Of a stretch of DNA of 37,696 nt, positions 9,295-18,672 are shown in pieces; the first letter of the stretch is position 1, and every line of letters begins with the position of its first letter. The stretch spans positions 1-37,696 of the forward strand of contig CAMFND010000080.1 of the NCBI GenBank assembly GCA_945965395.1, in the 5' to 3' direction. A program made the position numbers and the translations under genes. This DNA is from an uncultured Bacteroides sp. Its GTDB lineage: Bacteria > Bacteroidota > Bacteroidia > Bacteroidales > Bacteroidaceae. Under the pieces are notes generated by a model. That model saw only the letters and a list, made by a program, of their open reading frames with translations, searched no databases and had not been told where the DNA came from.

Positions 9295-11106
9295 TTACTC
9301 CCATCCGGTATTTTGCGGGAATTCAGGATACATTTTAGTCAAGTTCGTCGGGAAAGGCATCCAGTAATGCTTCGGTGCCTCAAAAGTACGGTTCACCAAT
9401 GTACGACGCGTAAAGTTCTTCCAGTCTTTGGTGAAGTCCATTGTCTGGATAGCTTCTCCTCTCAAATGTTCACCTAATTTATAACGACGAATGTCATACC
9501 AATACTGTCCTTCAAAGCAGAATTCTACGGCACGTTCGTTCAGAATCATTTTCATGAAATCACCGTGTACTCCTCCATGAGCATCAGTATCTACCTGTCC
9601 TGCACGTGAACGTATCTCATTTACTGCATCAAGCGCAGACATTCCACAATCTCCAATTTTCTGATTGGCATCTCCTAATGCCTGATAAACCGCTTCGGCA
9701 TATAGCAGATACACTTCTGCCAAACGCATCAGAGGCACCATCATACGCATGTTGTTATATTCCGTACCATTATCCGTCTTATTACAGTTCCATGGCCAAT
9801 ACTTATGTATAAAATACGGAGTCTGGCAGTTATCTGCATTCCGGGTTTTCCCTCCAATATACAATTGTAGGATTGTCTTCTCCGTATCGCCCGGATTATC
9901 ACGGTCTACATAAATAGCTTTCTTAAAACGCGGATCACGTCTTTCCCACATATACAATTTACCATTTTCATCAAACTTTCCGTCCAAGCTTTTATCATAC
10001 AACTCTCCATTATCCATTTCAAACAAGTCCACATAATTCTGGGTAGGCGTACAGTTAATTGCATTACCTCCAAAAACGGAGTTATCCGGCAAATGAATAC
10101 GACCAAGCGTATTCAGAATCAAGGTATTTCCTTTCAGGGTATTGTATCTTCCCCATAAAGTTTCCTTACTCCAGGGTACCGTACTTCCATCAACCGTATA
10201 GAACATGTCTGAATAGTTTGACCAAGGCAGTAAACCATAAGCATCCCCATTATCTTTGGCCATCTTGATAGCAGCCGACGCTGCTTCTGCCGCCTGTGTC
10301 ATCAGTCCTGTATTCACTTCTGCAGGTTTCAAGTCAGAAAGAGAAGTACCAGAATATTCACTCATCAACGGAGAAGCTGCAAACACTAAAGCACGAGCTT
10401 TATAGGCTAACGCTGCCAATGCCGTACAACGTCCTCTGTTAGCCACATCGTTATCCCAGACTATCGGAAGAAGTTCTGAGGCCTCCTGCATGTCTTCGGC
10501 CACGCGCACAGCACACGCCTGATAGCCATAATACGTATTCCCATCTTTTGCGGTATACTCACCAAAACGAGGCAACTTAAATTGTTCTGAGTCATCTGTA
10601 AGTACTTTATCTACATAAGGAATTGAGCCCCAGGCAGCTAAGATTTCCTGATGGAAGAATGCACGCATAAAAAGCAACTGACCTTTTATCTTGTTCTTTT
10701 CTTCTTCCGTTCCTTTCATCAGGTCAAAGTTTTCCAGTCCCAGGTTGGCAATACGAATCGCCTTCCATCCGGCCCATATACCCGGTCCATAGTCATCCAC
10801 CGTACTCAGGTAACCTCTCGTTAAATACTGATTGTAGAGTCCTCTCACAGAATTATATCCCGTACTCCAGTTTGTAGTACCGATTGTCTCTCCTCCATAA
10901 CAGTTATCCATACATACCGTATTCACAATCGGATCGGCCACATACATATATAACTGATCTACAAATCCCTGAAAATTATAGTAATCTCCAAAAATTTCTT
11001 CCGTATCTTTTGCTGCCTCCACCGGAACACTCAGGTAATCGGTACACGAAGTACCTATTACCACCATTTGGGCAGAAAGCAATAATGTATAAAATATTTT
11101 TTTCAT
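9295..11106 (-). CDS. SusD-like glycan-binding lipoprotein (first pair)
   Basis: 603 residues, lipoprotein signal ending GTSC (Cys21) followed by TDYLSVPVEAAKDTEEIF. SusD hallmarks include RAFFHQEILAAWGSIPYVDKVL in the helical core and the C-terminal block MRLAEVYLLYAEAVYQALG, then AVNEIRSRAG, ILNERAVEFCFEGQYWYDIRRY and YWMPFPTNLTKMYPEFPQNTGWE. It starts 12 bp after the stop of the first SusC (11119) and forms the first SusCD pair with it. Its role is capture of oligosaccharide at the surface for import by the 11119-14343 porin. Confidence 0.95.
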   Translation of the reverse strand: MKKIFYTLLLSAQMVVIGTSCTDYLSVPVEAAKDTEEIFGDYYNFQGFVDQLYMYVADPIVNTVCMDNCYGGETIGTTNWSTGYNSVRGLYNQYLTRGYLSTVDDYGPGIWAGWKAIRIANLGLENFDLMKGTEEEKNKIKGQLLFMRAFFHQEILAAWGSIPYVDKVLTDDSEQFKLPRFGEYTAKDGNTYYGYQACAVRVAEDMQEASELLPIVWDNDVANRGRCTALAALAYKARALVFAASPLMSEYSGTSLSDLKPAEVNTGLMTQAAEAASAAIKMAKDNGDAYGLLPWSNYSDMFYTVDGSTVPWSKETLWGRYNTLKGNTLILNTLGRIHLPDNSVFGGNAINCTPTQNYVDLFEMDNGELYDKSLDGKFDENGKLYMWERRDPRFKKAIYVDRDNPGDTEKTILQLYIGGKTRNADNCQTPYFIHKYWPWNCNKTDNGTEYNNMRMMVPLMRLAEVYLLYAEAVYQALGDANQKIGDCGMSALDAVNEIRSRAGQVDTDAHGGVHGDFMKMILNERAVEFCFEGQYWYDIRRYKLGEHLRGEAIQTMDFTKDWKNFTRRTLVNRTFEAPKHYWMPFPTNLTKMYPEFPQNTGWE

Positions 11107-11118
11107 AATGCAAGCGTA

Positions 11119-14100
11119 TTAAAAGCTGATATTTGCACCAAAATTTATCTGTTTCGTATTAGGATAGCTCTTCAAATTAAAATTCGCACCTTCTATATCC
11201 ATCGGCAAAGCACTCCAGAAAAAGAGATTGTTTCCATTCACATATAAGCGCAAATTAGAAATAGACAGCTTATTCACCCAAGCCTTAGGGAAAGTATAAC
11301 TTAATTCAGCCGTCTTCAAACGTAGATAAGAACCATCATAGAACACTGAGCTTCCCGTAGGGCTCTTGGCTGTCATGCTCAATGCCCGGTAAGTCCCGTC
11401 ACCATGGAGTTCAGGAGTCCATGTTTCATTCAGATTACGTTCGTACACACAATCTGAATTAAAATCAAATTCTGCAATATCATACGCATTGACCGACACA
11501 TTATAAGCTCCATAGAACTGGCAACTCAGACTCCATCCTTTATAACTCACTCCTACAGAGAAGCTATAAGTATTTTGCGGATAAGTAGAATACCCCCACG
11601 GACATCCGTCATTATTGTTAATGATTCCATCACCATTATAATCCAGCATACGATATTGACCCGGTAATAAAGTGGCATTCGTACTTGCATTTTCATACAG
11701 TACACCAGTATACAAATCGTCCCAACTCTGGATAATTCCCGTAACCACCTGCGGCTTAATCTGTCCAATGGCATAACCTGCCGCTTTTTGATAGTCAGGT
11801 TTCAGTTCAGGGTCTTCCTTATAAGTAATCTTATTTTTTGCTACTGTCCAGCTGTAAGAACCCCATACCCCCCAGTCTTTCCAATTCTTCTGCACCTTGA
11901 ATTCCAATTCTGCACCATGAGAATCCACACTACCTAAATTGGCAGCCGGAGGTGTCTGTCCAAAGAAATCAGGTATACTTCTGTCATTTGAACCAATCAA
12001 CATATCATATCGATGTTCATTAAAAATATCGATATTAGCTGTAATCAGGTTATCGAGCACTCCCAATTCGATACCAAAATTCTGCTTGCGTGCTTTTTCC
12101 CATCTCAAATCCGGGTTACCAGGAGTTCCTTCTATAAAGATAGGATAAGTACCTTGCTTAGGAGAAGGATAACCGAAATTCGGCCATCGTCCTGTATTGA
12201 AAGATCCACCCGGGAACAATTTATCCGTTTTCAAGAACTCATTCCAGATAGTTACATACGGCCACTGACCTACTCCCGGCAAATTATCATTACCTACCAG
12301 ACCGATAGAGTATTTCAATTTCAGGTTGGAAATAAACGGGAGATGTTCTTTCATGAACTTTTCCTCACTTACTCGCCAGCCCAATGCCAGAGAAGGAAAA
12401 AAGTCAAATTTATGTCCCGGACCAAATTTCTCAGAACCATTGTATGCCGCATTCACTTCGGCCAGGTATTTTCCGTCATAGTCATACGTTATACGTCCTA
12501 CCCAGTCTTCACGTTTGCTGGGCCATACACTACCTGTAGCATACTCCTGACGGCTGAACAAAGCCAAGGCACCTACATTATGCACGCCAAAACGTCGGTT
12601 ATAAGAAAGCGACATTTCATAATACATATTTCTTCGGGTCTGATTAGCAGTCGTTTCATTCAGGTATTCCGTAGTGTAACCTAAAGGAGAGGGATAGAAA
12701 TCAAAACCATCATCACCAACAGCCGGAACTTCATATTTCCATTCTCCTTTCTCCTTATCCCACATCTTACGCATATAGTTTTGCGTATAATCATCACTGA
12801 TTTGCTGTCCCAATGATGTGAAATAGTTATCAAAAGAGAAACGGCCCTTAAAACTCAACCCCTTCGTAATGAAATCCAATTTCTGCTGCAATTCAAAGTC
12901 TGTGGTAATAGACGTACGGTTTGTCACCTTGGTACCATTGGCCATCATGTAAAAATAACCATTAAAACCTAATCGGTCGGACTCTGAGTCATCCATACCG
13001 TAAGTACCGTCACTATACACCGGCAAAGCCGTTGACGGAGAATATTTGTACACAGAATACCACATGTTATGAATACCATTAGCAGGAGTCTGCTGCTTAC
13101 CGTAGTATCCACTTAAATTCACCTTAAATTGTGTGGTTTTGGTCAGATTAAAATCCAAATTCGTACGGAAGTTAAAACGGTCGTATCGGAAAGCCGGACT
13201 ATATCCGCGTGAATTTTCTCCAGTATCAAAAATATCACCATCGTAAATATATCCCAACGAGGTAAAATATTTTACAAAATCCGTACCACCGGAAATATTG
13301 ACGTTATACTTGGTAGAGTAAGCCGCATTATTCAACATATAATCCTGCCAGTCTACATTTGTATATTTTTCCGGTTCAATCTGGCTTCTGTAAAGCTCCA
13401 GTTCATTTGCCGTCGTAAAATACTTCCAATACTGACTGCCATACAGAGGCAGTTCATTTACTATGGCATAGTTACGAGCCATGCGTCCTGTATACGAATC
13501 CATCGGTTTTTCTACCTTTGACAAAGACTTGATAGACACATTCGCTTCGGCAGTTACTTTCGTTTTTCCCTTGGCTCCTCGCTTAGTATTAATCAAGATA
13601 ACACCATTCGCACCTTTCACACCAAACACAGCCGTAGCCGATGCATCCTTCAATACAGAAAAACTTTCGATTTCATTCACATCAATATCGTTCATGGAAC
13701 GTTCCATACCATCCACCAGGATAAGCGGCTGGGCATTGTTCCAAGTATTCATACCACGAATCAGGATTTGTGAATCAGTTCCATATTCACCTCCACCGCC
13801 CGGGTTACCGTTTGTGGTCATAACAGTCACACCCGGCATGGCACCACTCAATGCATCGGTCAGGTTAGATACCGCTCCTTTTGATTTCAGTTTATCACCG
13901 GTTACTTGTGCAATAGAGCCTACTACACTTTCCTTTTTCTGTTGTCCGTAGCCTACCACTACGACTTCTTCGAGTACCTGTGAGCTCTCCTTCATCACCA
14001 CCTTGATGATACCAGGCTGCACTTTGATAATCTGGTCATCAAAACCGATATAAGACACCCTTATTTTCGCATCCTTACTGGCTACTTTCAACGTAAAGTT

Positions 14101-14343
14101 TCCGTCAAAGTCTGTAATCGTACCGTTAGTAGTACCTTCTTCCAGTACATTCACCCCAATCAGTGTCTCCCCATTCTGGTCGACCACCACTCCCTTTACC
14201 ACCAATCCTTCCTGCTGAATAGAAGAGAGCAATGGAGCTTCACTGGCATTCAAACTTCCTCCGCCTAAAGAAAGCAGCATCATCGCCATCAGCGAATACC
14301 TTCTCGGAAAGTGGAAGCCTATCAATCTTTTGTTTGTTTCCAT
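11119..14343 (-). CDS. SusC-like TonB-dependent transporter (first pair, full length)
   Basis: 1074 residues. The open frame reaches 14433, but that extension crosses the promoter, and the ATG at 14343 gives METNKRLIGFHFPRRYSL followed by a hydrophobic signal segment ending LNASEA, so I start there. Next come a carboxypeptidase-D-like beta-sandwich (about 48-125, GVVVDQNGETLIGVNVLEEG), the TonB box region VLEEVVVVGYG, a plug domain (ILIRGMNTWNNAQPLILVDGM, then SVLKDASATAVFGVKGANGVILINTKRG) and a large barrel ending INFGANISF. It imports glycan oligosaccharides with its SusD partner at 9295-11106. It is the first gene of the five-gene operon and has a perfect TAnnTTTG box 46 bp upstream. Confidence 0.95.
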   Translation of the reverse strand: METNKRLIGFHFPRRYSLMAMMLLSLGGGSLNASEAPLLSSIQQEGLVVKGVVVDQNGETLIGVNVLEEGTTNGTITDFDGNFTLKVASKDAKIRVSYIGFDDQIIKVQPGIIKVVMKESSQVLEEVVVVGYGQQKKESVVGSIAQVTGDKLKSKGAVSNLTDALSGAMPGVTVMTTNGNPGGGGEYGTDSQILIRGMNTWNNAQPLILVDGMERSMNDIDVNEIESFSVLKDASATAVFGVKGANGVILINTKRGAKGKTKVTAEANVSIKSLSKVEKPMDSYTGRMARNYAIVNELPLYGSQYWKYFTTANELELYRSQIEPEKYTNVDWQDYMLNNAAYSTKYNVNISGGTDFVKYFTSLGYIYDGDIFDTGENSRGYSPAFRYDRFNFRTNLDFNLTKTTQFKVNLSGYYGKQQTPANGIHNMWYSVYKYSPSTALPVYSDGTYGMDDSESDRLGFNGYFYMMANGTKVTNRTSITTDFELQQKLDFITKGLSFKGRFSFDNYFTSLGQQISDDYTQNYMRKMWDKEKGEWKYEVPAVGDDGFDFYPSPLGYTTEYLNETTANQTRRNMYYEMSLSYNRRFGVHNVGALALFSRQEYATGSVWPSKREDWVGRITYDYDGKYLAEVNAAYNGSEKFGPGHKFDFFPSLALGWRVSEEKFMKEHLPFISNLKLKYSIGLVGNDNLPGVGQWPYVTIWNEFLKTDKLFPGGSFNTGRWPNFGYPSPKQGTYPIFIEGTPGNPDLRWEKARKQNFGIELGVLDNLITANIDIFNEHRYDMLIGSNDRSIPDFFGQTPPAANLGSVDSHGAELEFKVQKNWKDWGVWGSYSWTVAKNKITYKEDPELKPDYQKAAGYAIGQIKPQVVTGIIQSWDDLYTGVLYENASTNATLLPGQYRMLDYNGDGIINNNDGCPWGYSTYPQNTYSFSVGVSYKGWSLSCQFYGAYNVSVNAYDIAEFDFNSDCVYERNLNETWTPELHGDGTYRALSMTAKSPTGSSVFYDGSYLRLKTAELSYTFPKAWVNKLSISNLRLYVNGNNLFFWSALPMDIEGANFNLKSYPNTKQINFGANISF

Positions 14344-14388
14344 AATATTAACATCATTCTTTAATTCAAACACCGGCTTTGTGTATGA

Positions 14389-14453
14389 CAAAAGTACCCC
14401 AGAAGCCGGAGTTGAATTATTTATTTTATACACTTTTTTTGTCTACTTGTCCG
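14389..14453 (-). promoter_or_regulatory. Promoter with 21-bp direct-repeat operator, for the Sus operon
   Basis: On the minus strand: weak distal hexamer CGGACA (14453-14448), 15 bp, proximal TGTATA (14432-14427), 30 bp, then TACTTTTG (14396-14389), a perfect TAnnTTTG box. The proximal site extends as TGTATAAAATAAATAA, fitting the consensus TGTAYAAAWKAAAYAA of the sister sites. The distal half matches only 4 of 6 positions. The leader before the ATG at 14343 is about 40 nt. Confidence 0.7.
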
Positions 14454-14468
14454 AAACACGGGCGGGAA

Positions 14469-16256
14469 TCACTCAAAATTGATATTTTTCGTAGTTTCCG
14501 GGTCAATGTTGAACCAAGTATCTTTGTTCTCATTTGTAATTTTCACACCATCAATCGTCACATTACGGAAGGTAATATCCTTTACCCACCAGATTGCCGT
14601 AGGATCGTTCTTCACAATCGGTGCATTCGTTTTCCCCACGGTTTTAGCTCCCGTAATCAGATTCGTTTTCATGCCATTACTTTTATCGCCTACCTGCTCT
14701 TCTATAGACACATTCTCCAGCAAGATGTCACCCATCCAACCTAAATCAGCTTTAGAGGACAATGGAATTTTAGCAGGTTCATTAGGATTCTTGCCCGTAG
14801 AAGGGTCGTATTTATCATAATTGGAATTAGGCTTCAAATTCACAAATCCCGGTATTTTCCCTTCAAAACGGATATTCCGAAGTACGGTAGTGGGTGCACC
14901 CACCGGAGGATTATAAGCATACTCATTTTGTGACATAATAAGTCCCTTATTATTACCCATGCTCAACCATTCCGGAAAGATAATGTCGATATTGTCAAAA
15001 ACAGACCCTCCGATGTCAAAATACTGCCAGCCGTTTGTCAGGATACTTCCGTTAAATGCGGGCCACAACACACAATCTTTTACATCCAACGTATAATTGT
15101 AGAAAAAGTCATCGCATGCACGAATAAAGCAATTGGAAATCTTAGAGTTCAATCCCGGGCGAAGACCATCGTTGTTACAATGCCAGCCCAAGAACTTCAC
15201 GTTTGTAAATGTGGCATTATCCGTAGGCACAATTCCATGGTGAGGAGATTCCATTGCAATCACCCCGTCAATCACCGCATTGTTACCTAACTGAATCAAC
15301 TGCCCCATCAGTCTGTTCGAATTTTCAGGTTGCCACATATACTGACGTCCGGACAAGATACCTCGTCCATATACCGCCTGATTACTGTCACCATAATTAC
15401 GTCTTAATATATAGCCTTCCACAAAGGCTCCTCCTGCTATATATATCTTCTGATTGGCTGTAATAGTCAAACCACCCTGTTCATTTATCATTGCTCCACG
15501 GGAGCCATCTTTCTTCAAATTATAATATCCCGGTTTGAAATAAATTACTTCTGCATTGGCTAAATCCGATTCGGATACCTCTTTTGAGTAATACACTATA
15601 TTCTGTCGGGCCGGGTTGGGTTTCAAAGTTTCCACCGGATCTACAAAAATGCAAAGCATATCTTTAATCCAGTTAAAAGGAGTACCTGCACCACCTTGTC
15701 CCACTGGTACTGTTACAATGTTACGAGGGTCATCAAAATTTACAGCAATATATTTATTCGCTGCATCCACCGTAAACGAGACAGAAGACCCACTACCCTG
15801 TGCAGACAAGTTATAACTTTTAGGAGAAATCTGCACATTACTACTAGAGTAACCGTCCTTGCTTTCAATTCTGAAAGTCAGTTTTTTGTCCTGACCAGGA
15901 TCGTATGTTACAGGTACAAAAGAAAATGAACGCTGCTTGGTATAGGCAGCTTGCAAATCTTCTCCAATAGTTCCATTAGGCATTTCTTTTTCTACTATCG
16001 GATCAGACTGCAACACCTGAATCTCCTTCTCTTCTTCTCCATCCACCGTGACAAATACCTTGTAATGCTCAGAAAGTTTGGCCTGTCCTTGTTCAGTAGG
16101 CCATTCGTATGTAGTTAACACTTCTACCGGAGCTTCCTCCTCATCCGTTTGTCCACCTCCCTCTATTGTAGAAATGTATGCATCCATTATATTATCGCTA
16201 CAAGAACAAAAAAAGACTATTCCCATAGCGATTAGCATATTCTTATATATTTTCAT
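14469..16256 (-). CDS. Right-handed beta-helix glycosidase lipoprotein, GH49-like (clan GH-N)
   Basis: 595 residues starting at 16256, where MKIYKNMLIAMGIVFFCSC gives a lipoprotein signal (Cys19); the longer frame to 16310 would bury that signal. Residues about 45-200 look like a beta-sandwich, and about 220-595 form a parallel beta-helix with repeated turns (VYGRGILSG, NAVIDGVIAMESPHHGIVP, FTNVKFLGWHCNNDGLRPG, ISNCFIRACDDFF). Three acids stand out: Asp363 (NNDG) and Asp382-Asp383 (CDD). The 19/20-residue spacing equals that of the catalytic Asp376/Asp395/Asp396 of the GH49 dextranase Dex49A, as I recall them, and the sandwich-plus-helix layout also fits GH49. I infer an endo-acting surface glycanase. 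Family GH28 is the main alternative. It lies between the BACON protein and the Sus operon, with a strong hairpin upstream. Confidence 0.78.
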   Translation of the reverse strand: MKIYKNMLIAMGIVFFCSCSDNIMDAYISTIEGGGQTDEEEAPVEVLTTYEWPTEQGQAKLSEHYKVFVTVDGEEEKEIQVLQSDPIVEKEMPNGTIGEDLQAAYTKQRSFSFVPVTYDPGQDKKLTFRIESKDGYSSSNVQISPKSYNLSAQGSGSSVSFTVDAANKYIAVNFDDPRNIVTVPVGQGGAGTPFNWIKDMLCIFVDPVETLKPNPARQNIVYYSKEVSESDLANAEVIYFKPGYYNLKKDGSRGAMINEQGGLTITANQKIYIAGGAFVEGYILRRNYGDSNQAVYGRGILSGRQYMWQPENSNRLMGQLIQLGNNAVIDGVIAMESPHHGIVPTDNATFTNVKFLGWHCNNDGLRPGLNSKISNCFIRACDDFFYNYTLDVKDCVLWPAFNGSILTNGWQYFDIGGSVFDNIDIIFPEWLSMGNNKGLIMSQNEYAYNPPVGAPTTVLRNIRFEGKIPGFVNLKPNSNYDKYDPSTGKNPNEPAKIPLSSKADLGWMGDILLENVSIEEQVGDKSNGMKTNLITGAKTVGKTNAPIVKNDPTAIWWVKDITFRNVTIDGVKITNENKDTWFNIDPETTKNINFE

Positions 16257-16370
16257 GATAAAATATCGTTTAAGTGTTAATTTTTCTACCGAAACCATAT
16301 CCATTTTCATATTATTTTTTCATATTGGAAACCATAAAACGAAAAATGAAATAATCTATTAGTTTCATAA

Positions 16371-16403
16371 TTGGTAATGTCAGGTTAATCCTGACATTAC
16401 CAA
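16371..16403 (-). terminator. Strong hairpin between the BACON and beta-helix genes
   Basis: TTGGTAATGTCAGG (16371-16384) is perfectly complementary to 16390-16403, giving a 14-bp stem and a 5-nt loop, 13 bp after the BACON gene stop. No clean T run follows on the minus strand (TTATGAAAC), and I find no clear promoter between it and the next gene. It may therefore be an attenuator, or an RNA processing or stabilising stem, rather than a full terminator. Confidence 0.6.
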
Positions 16404-16416
16404 TCGACATCAAACA

Positions 16417-18519
16417 TTAATTCGGTAAAATTACATTTGTACAACCTTCAAATATTCCACCCCAAGTCTTTGGTTCTTGTGCCAAAGAACCAGGAACTTC
16501 CCCTGTAACAGTTCCATATAAACCCATATTATTTTTAAGTTCCAGCTTCTTAACCTGCGGGTGTAAGTTATGTAGAATATCAGCCACATCCATTTTTAAA
16601 TCAGGGCTATATGACACCTGAATATATTTTAAACGTTGTATAGCAAGAGGATGAACCTGTCCTTCCAGCTTTCCAGCGCCTTGCCATATCTGCTCAAAAC
16701 CTTGATTAAACAGAACTTCTAACGGAAGTTGACCCTTTAAATTATTAATACCTCCGATGCCCATCAAATTAAAAGACTGACCAGTTATATCTTTAGAGCC
16801 ACCAACTCCCCAGACACCAAATATCAAAGGATTATCAGTACCTTTTCCATATTCTGTAGATGTACCCCTCGTACCACCAGTAAAATATATTTCTTTATCC
16901 AACCATTCTGGTGTGGTAGCTTCATATTTAGTAGAAGTCCAGCTTTCTCCTCCCATTTGATAGTACATCACTCTCAGAATTCCAGTAGAAGTCAATCTCA
17001 ATTGCCATTTACTTGGATCTCCTTGTGTAGTTGTATTATATTTTACACCTGATCCATAAGTATAAGAAATATCAGCATTATCACCTTTTTGAGGATAAAT
17101 ATTTTCCATTGCATTCCAATCAAAATAATGAGGATGTGCTACCAAATCACTCGGGAATACACCTTTAATATTATTGCCCGACAACTTCAGTACCTCAAGA
17201 TTAGTTAAGTCTATCAGGCTGACAGGAACTGCCGGTTTAAAGGTAACACCACCACTTAAACTTTCATTACCATATTTGATATCTGGTAAATCAGGAGTTG
17301 CTACCAATTCATTATTCGACAAATCAAGCACACGCAAAGAAGTAAATTGTGAGATACTTGCAGGGATATAACCTTTAAGCCCTTTACCTGAAAGATTCAG
17401 TTCAGCCAGATTACTACCTTCAAACTTCACTCCCGTCCACTTAGTATAATCAGGTTCAGAAGACCAGTTCAATGCATTATTATTCTCACCTTCCAATGCA
17501 GCTTCCAACTCTTTCAAATTTTTAGCATCTGTCGGCATTTCTCCCTTATTCTGCTGTACATTAATTGTCACTGTACTTCCTTCACCAAAAGTCACAGTAA
17601 ACTTACCAGAACGGCCCCCTTCAGTATCCATATCAGAATTCGGCTCAGCAATCACTTTCACCTCTACCGGTTCCAAAGAAGCCACACCTTCTGAAGGCTC
17701 AAATGTCAGCCATTCTGAATTAGTACCAGCCTCAATTTTCCAGTCTGCATTCGCATTCAGTGTGATGGTGCGAGTATCTTCTCCTCCACCAAGTTCTGTC
17801 AGGCCATCAGTTGTTAAATCTGTATTTTTATCCTTGATTGTATACTTCAAAGGAGCAGGATCCTGAGTCACGGTATATTCGTTTGAAGTTGACTCCGGCA
17901 CACGTACTTCGAATTTTCCCTCACGTACTTTTGCAAACGGATTGGGGTCTACACTCACTTTTACTTCCATATTTTCTCCAATCTTACCTACGTTCGTCTC
18001 ATCAAAGTGAATCCAGTCCTCTGCATTCTTTGTCTTTACTATCCATTCGGTATTTGCCGTAACGTTAAAAGTACTTGTTCCGCCATCTGTAGCAAAAGTA
18101 AATATGTTATCTGCCGGACCAGAAACCTCCAGACGAATGTTATCTTCCAAATGGATGACCGTAATAGGATATTTTCTGCCGGAAGCATTGAATATAAACT
18201 TTGAATACTGCTTTTCAGCCAATGTATTTGCTTTAGTCGCAGTTACCGTCAGCTTAAAGTCACCGGCTTTACCGCTCATAGGTTCCACAGAAAAGAAATC
18301 ACCTTCTTCTACTTCAATTGTCCAGTCTACATCGGATGAACCGTTCAGCGTAGCAGAAGAACCGGCATCCCTACTTAATTTAGCCCGAGAATAATCGAAT
18401 TCCACATTGACTCCCTGAGGAGTATTGCCACCGTCAAGAGGAGAATTGTCGTCCTTACACGAGAACATGCAAGCTGCCAACCCTACAAAAAAAATTGATT
18501 TAAAAAATGTTTTGTTCAT
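16417..18519 (-). CDS. Surface lipoprotein with three BACON-like domains and a leucine-rich repeat region
   Basis: 700 residues, lipoprotein signal ending MFSC (Cys21). Three immunoglobulin-like BACON repeats cover about 40-125, 128-220 and 225-325; each has the marker pattern of an 'xxWxI' strand and a closing segment (SSDVDWTIEVEEGDFFSVEPMSG; NTEWIVKTKNAEDWIHF; NADWKIEAGTNSEWLTFEPSEG). From about 345 a leucine-rich repeat stretch follows (LAELNLSGKGLKGYIPASI, LRVLDLSNNEL, LEVLKLSGNNIKGVFPSDL), with a long C-terminal part to 700. No catalytic motif is seen. The position in the PUL argues for a surface glycan-binding protein, the BACON domains acting as spacers from the membrane. The LRR module as the likely binding part is inference. 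It lies between two hairpins and may have its own promoter. Confidence 0.85.
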   Translation of the reverse strand: MNKTFFKSIFFVGLAACMFSCKDDNSPLDGGNTPQGVNVEFDYSRAKLSRDAGSSATLNGSSDVDWTIEVEEGDFFSVEPMSGKAGDFKLTVTATKANTLAEKQYSKFIFNASGRKYPITVIHLEDNIRLEVSGPADNIFTFATDGGTSTFNVTANTEWIVKTKNAEDWIHFDETNVGKIGENMEVKVSVDPNPFAKVREGKFEVRVPESTSNEYTVTQDPAPLKYTIKDKNTDLTTDGLTELGGGEDTRTITLNANADWKIEAGTNSEWLTFEPSEGVASLEPVEVKVIAEPNSDMDTEGGRSGKFTVTFGEGSTVTINVQQNKGEMPTDAKNLKELEAALEGENNNALNWSSEPDYTKWTGVKFEGSNLAELNLSGKGLKGYIPASISQFTSLRVLDLSNNELVATPDLPDIKYGNESLSGGVTFKPAVPVSLIDLTNLEVLKLSGNNIKGVFPSDLVAHPHYFDWNAMENIYPQKGDNADISYTYGSGVKYNTTTQGDPSKWQLRLTSTGILRVMYYQMGGESWTSTKYEATTPEWLDKEIYFTGGTRGTSTEYGKGTDNPLIFGVWGVGGSKDITGQSFNLMGIGGINNLKGQLPLEVLFNQGFEQIWQGAGKLEGQVHPLAIQRLKYIQVSYSPDLKMDVADILHNLHPQVKKLELKNNMGLYGTVTGEVPGSLAQEPKTWGGIFEGCTNVILPN

Positions 18520-18575
18520 GATACATGTTTTTTTAGTTATTACATAGTATTAACGTTTTTTCGAAAGACAAAGAA

Positions 18576-18603
18576 AAGCCAAACGGAATGAATCCGTTGG
18601 CTT
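18576..18603 (-). terminator. Terminator hairpin after the sulfatase-GH43 operon
   Basis: AAGCCAAACGGA (18576-18587) pairs with TCCGTTGGCTT (18593-18603) with a single bulged A, and is followed on the minus strand by a T-rich tail (TTTTCTTTGTCTTT). It lies about 70 bp after the GH43 stop at 18673 and should stop transcripts coming from that operon. Confidence 0.75.
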
Positions 18604-18655
18604 ATTCATACGCACAATTGTTTCATTTGTACAGAAAAGCTTATCCCCATTTACA
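18580..18655 (-). promoter_or_regulatory. Variant operator-promoter before the BACON gene
   Basis: On the minus strand TGTAAA (18655-18650) precedes TGTACA (18633-18628) by 22 bp. The proximal site reads CTGTACAAATGAAACAA, identical over 17 bp to the operator before 3390. No TAnnTTTG box lies at the usual 30-bp gap. The nearest candidate is TCCGTTTG (18587-18580), 40 bp away (one helical turn more), embedded in the 3' arm of the terminator hairpin. The binding site looks real; the promoter box is a guess. Confidence 0.5.
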
Positions 18656-18672
18656 GCTATCTGTAGCATGCA

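Noticed and set aside
14344-14433. N-terminal extension of the first SusC
   Set aside because: It would start upstream of the -7 box TACTTTTG and place 30 residues before the signal peptide.
16438-16443. TGTACA followed by AATG on the minus strand, like the operator half-site
   Set aside because: It is inside the end of the BACON coding sequence, no partner hexamer lies 21 bp away (ACCCCA), and the box position matches poorly.
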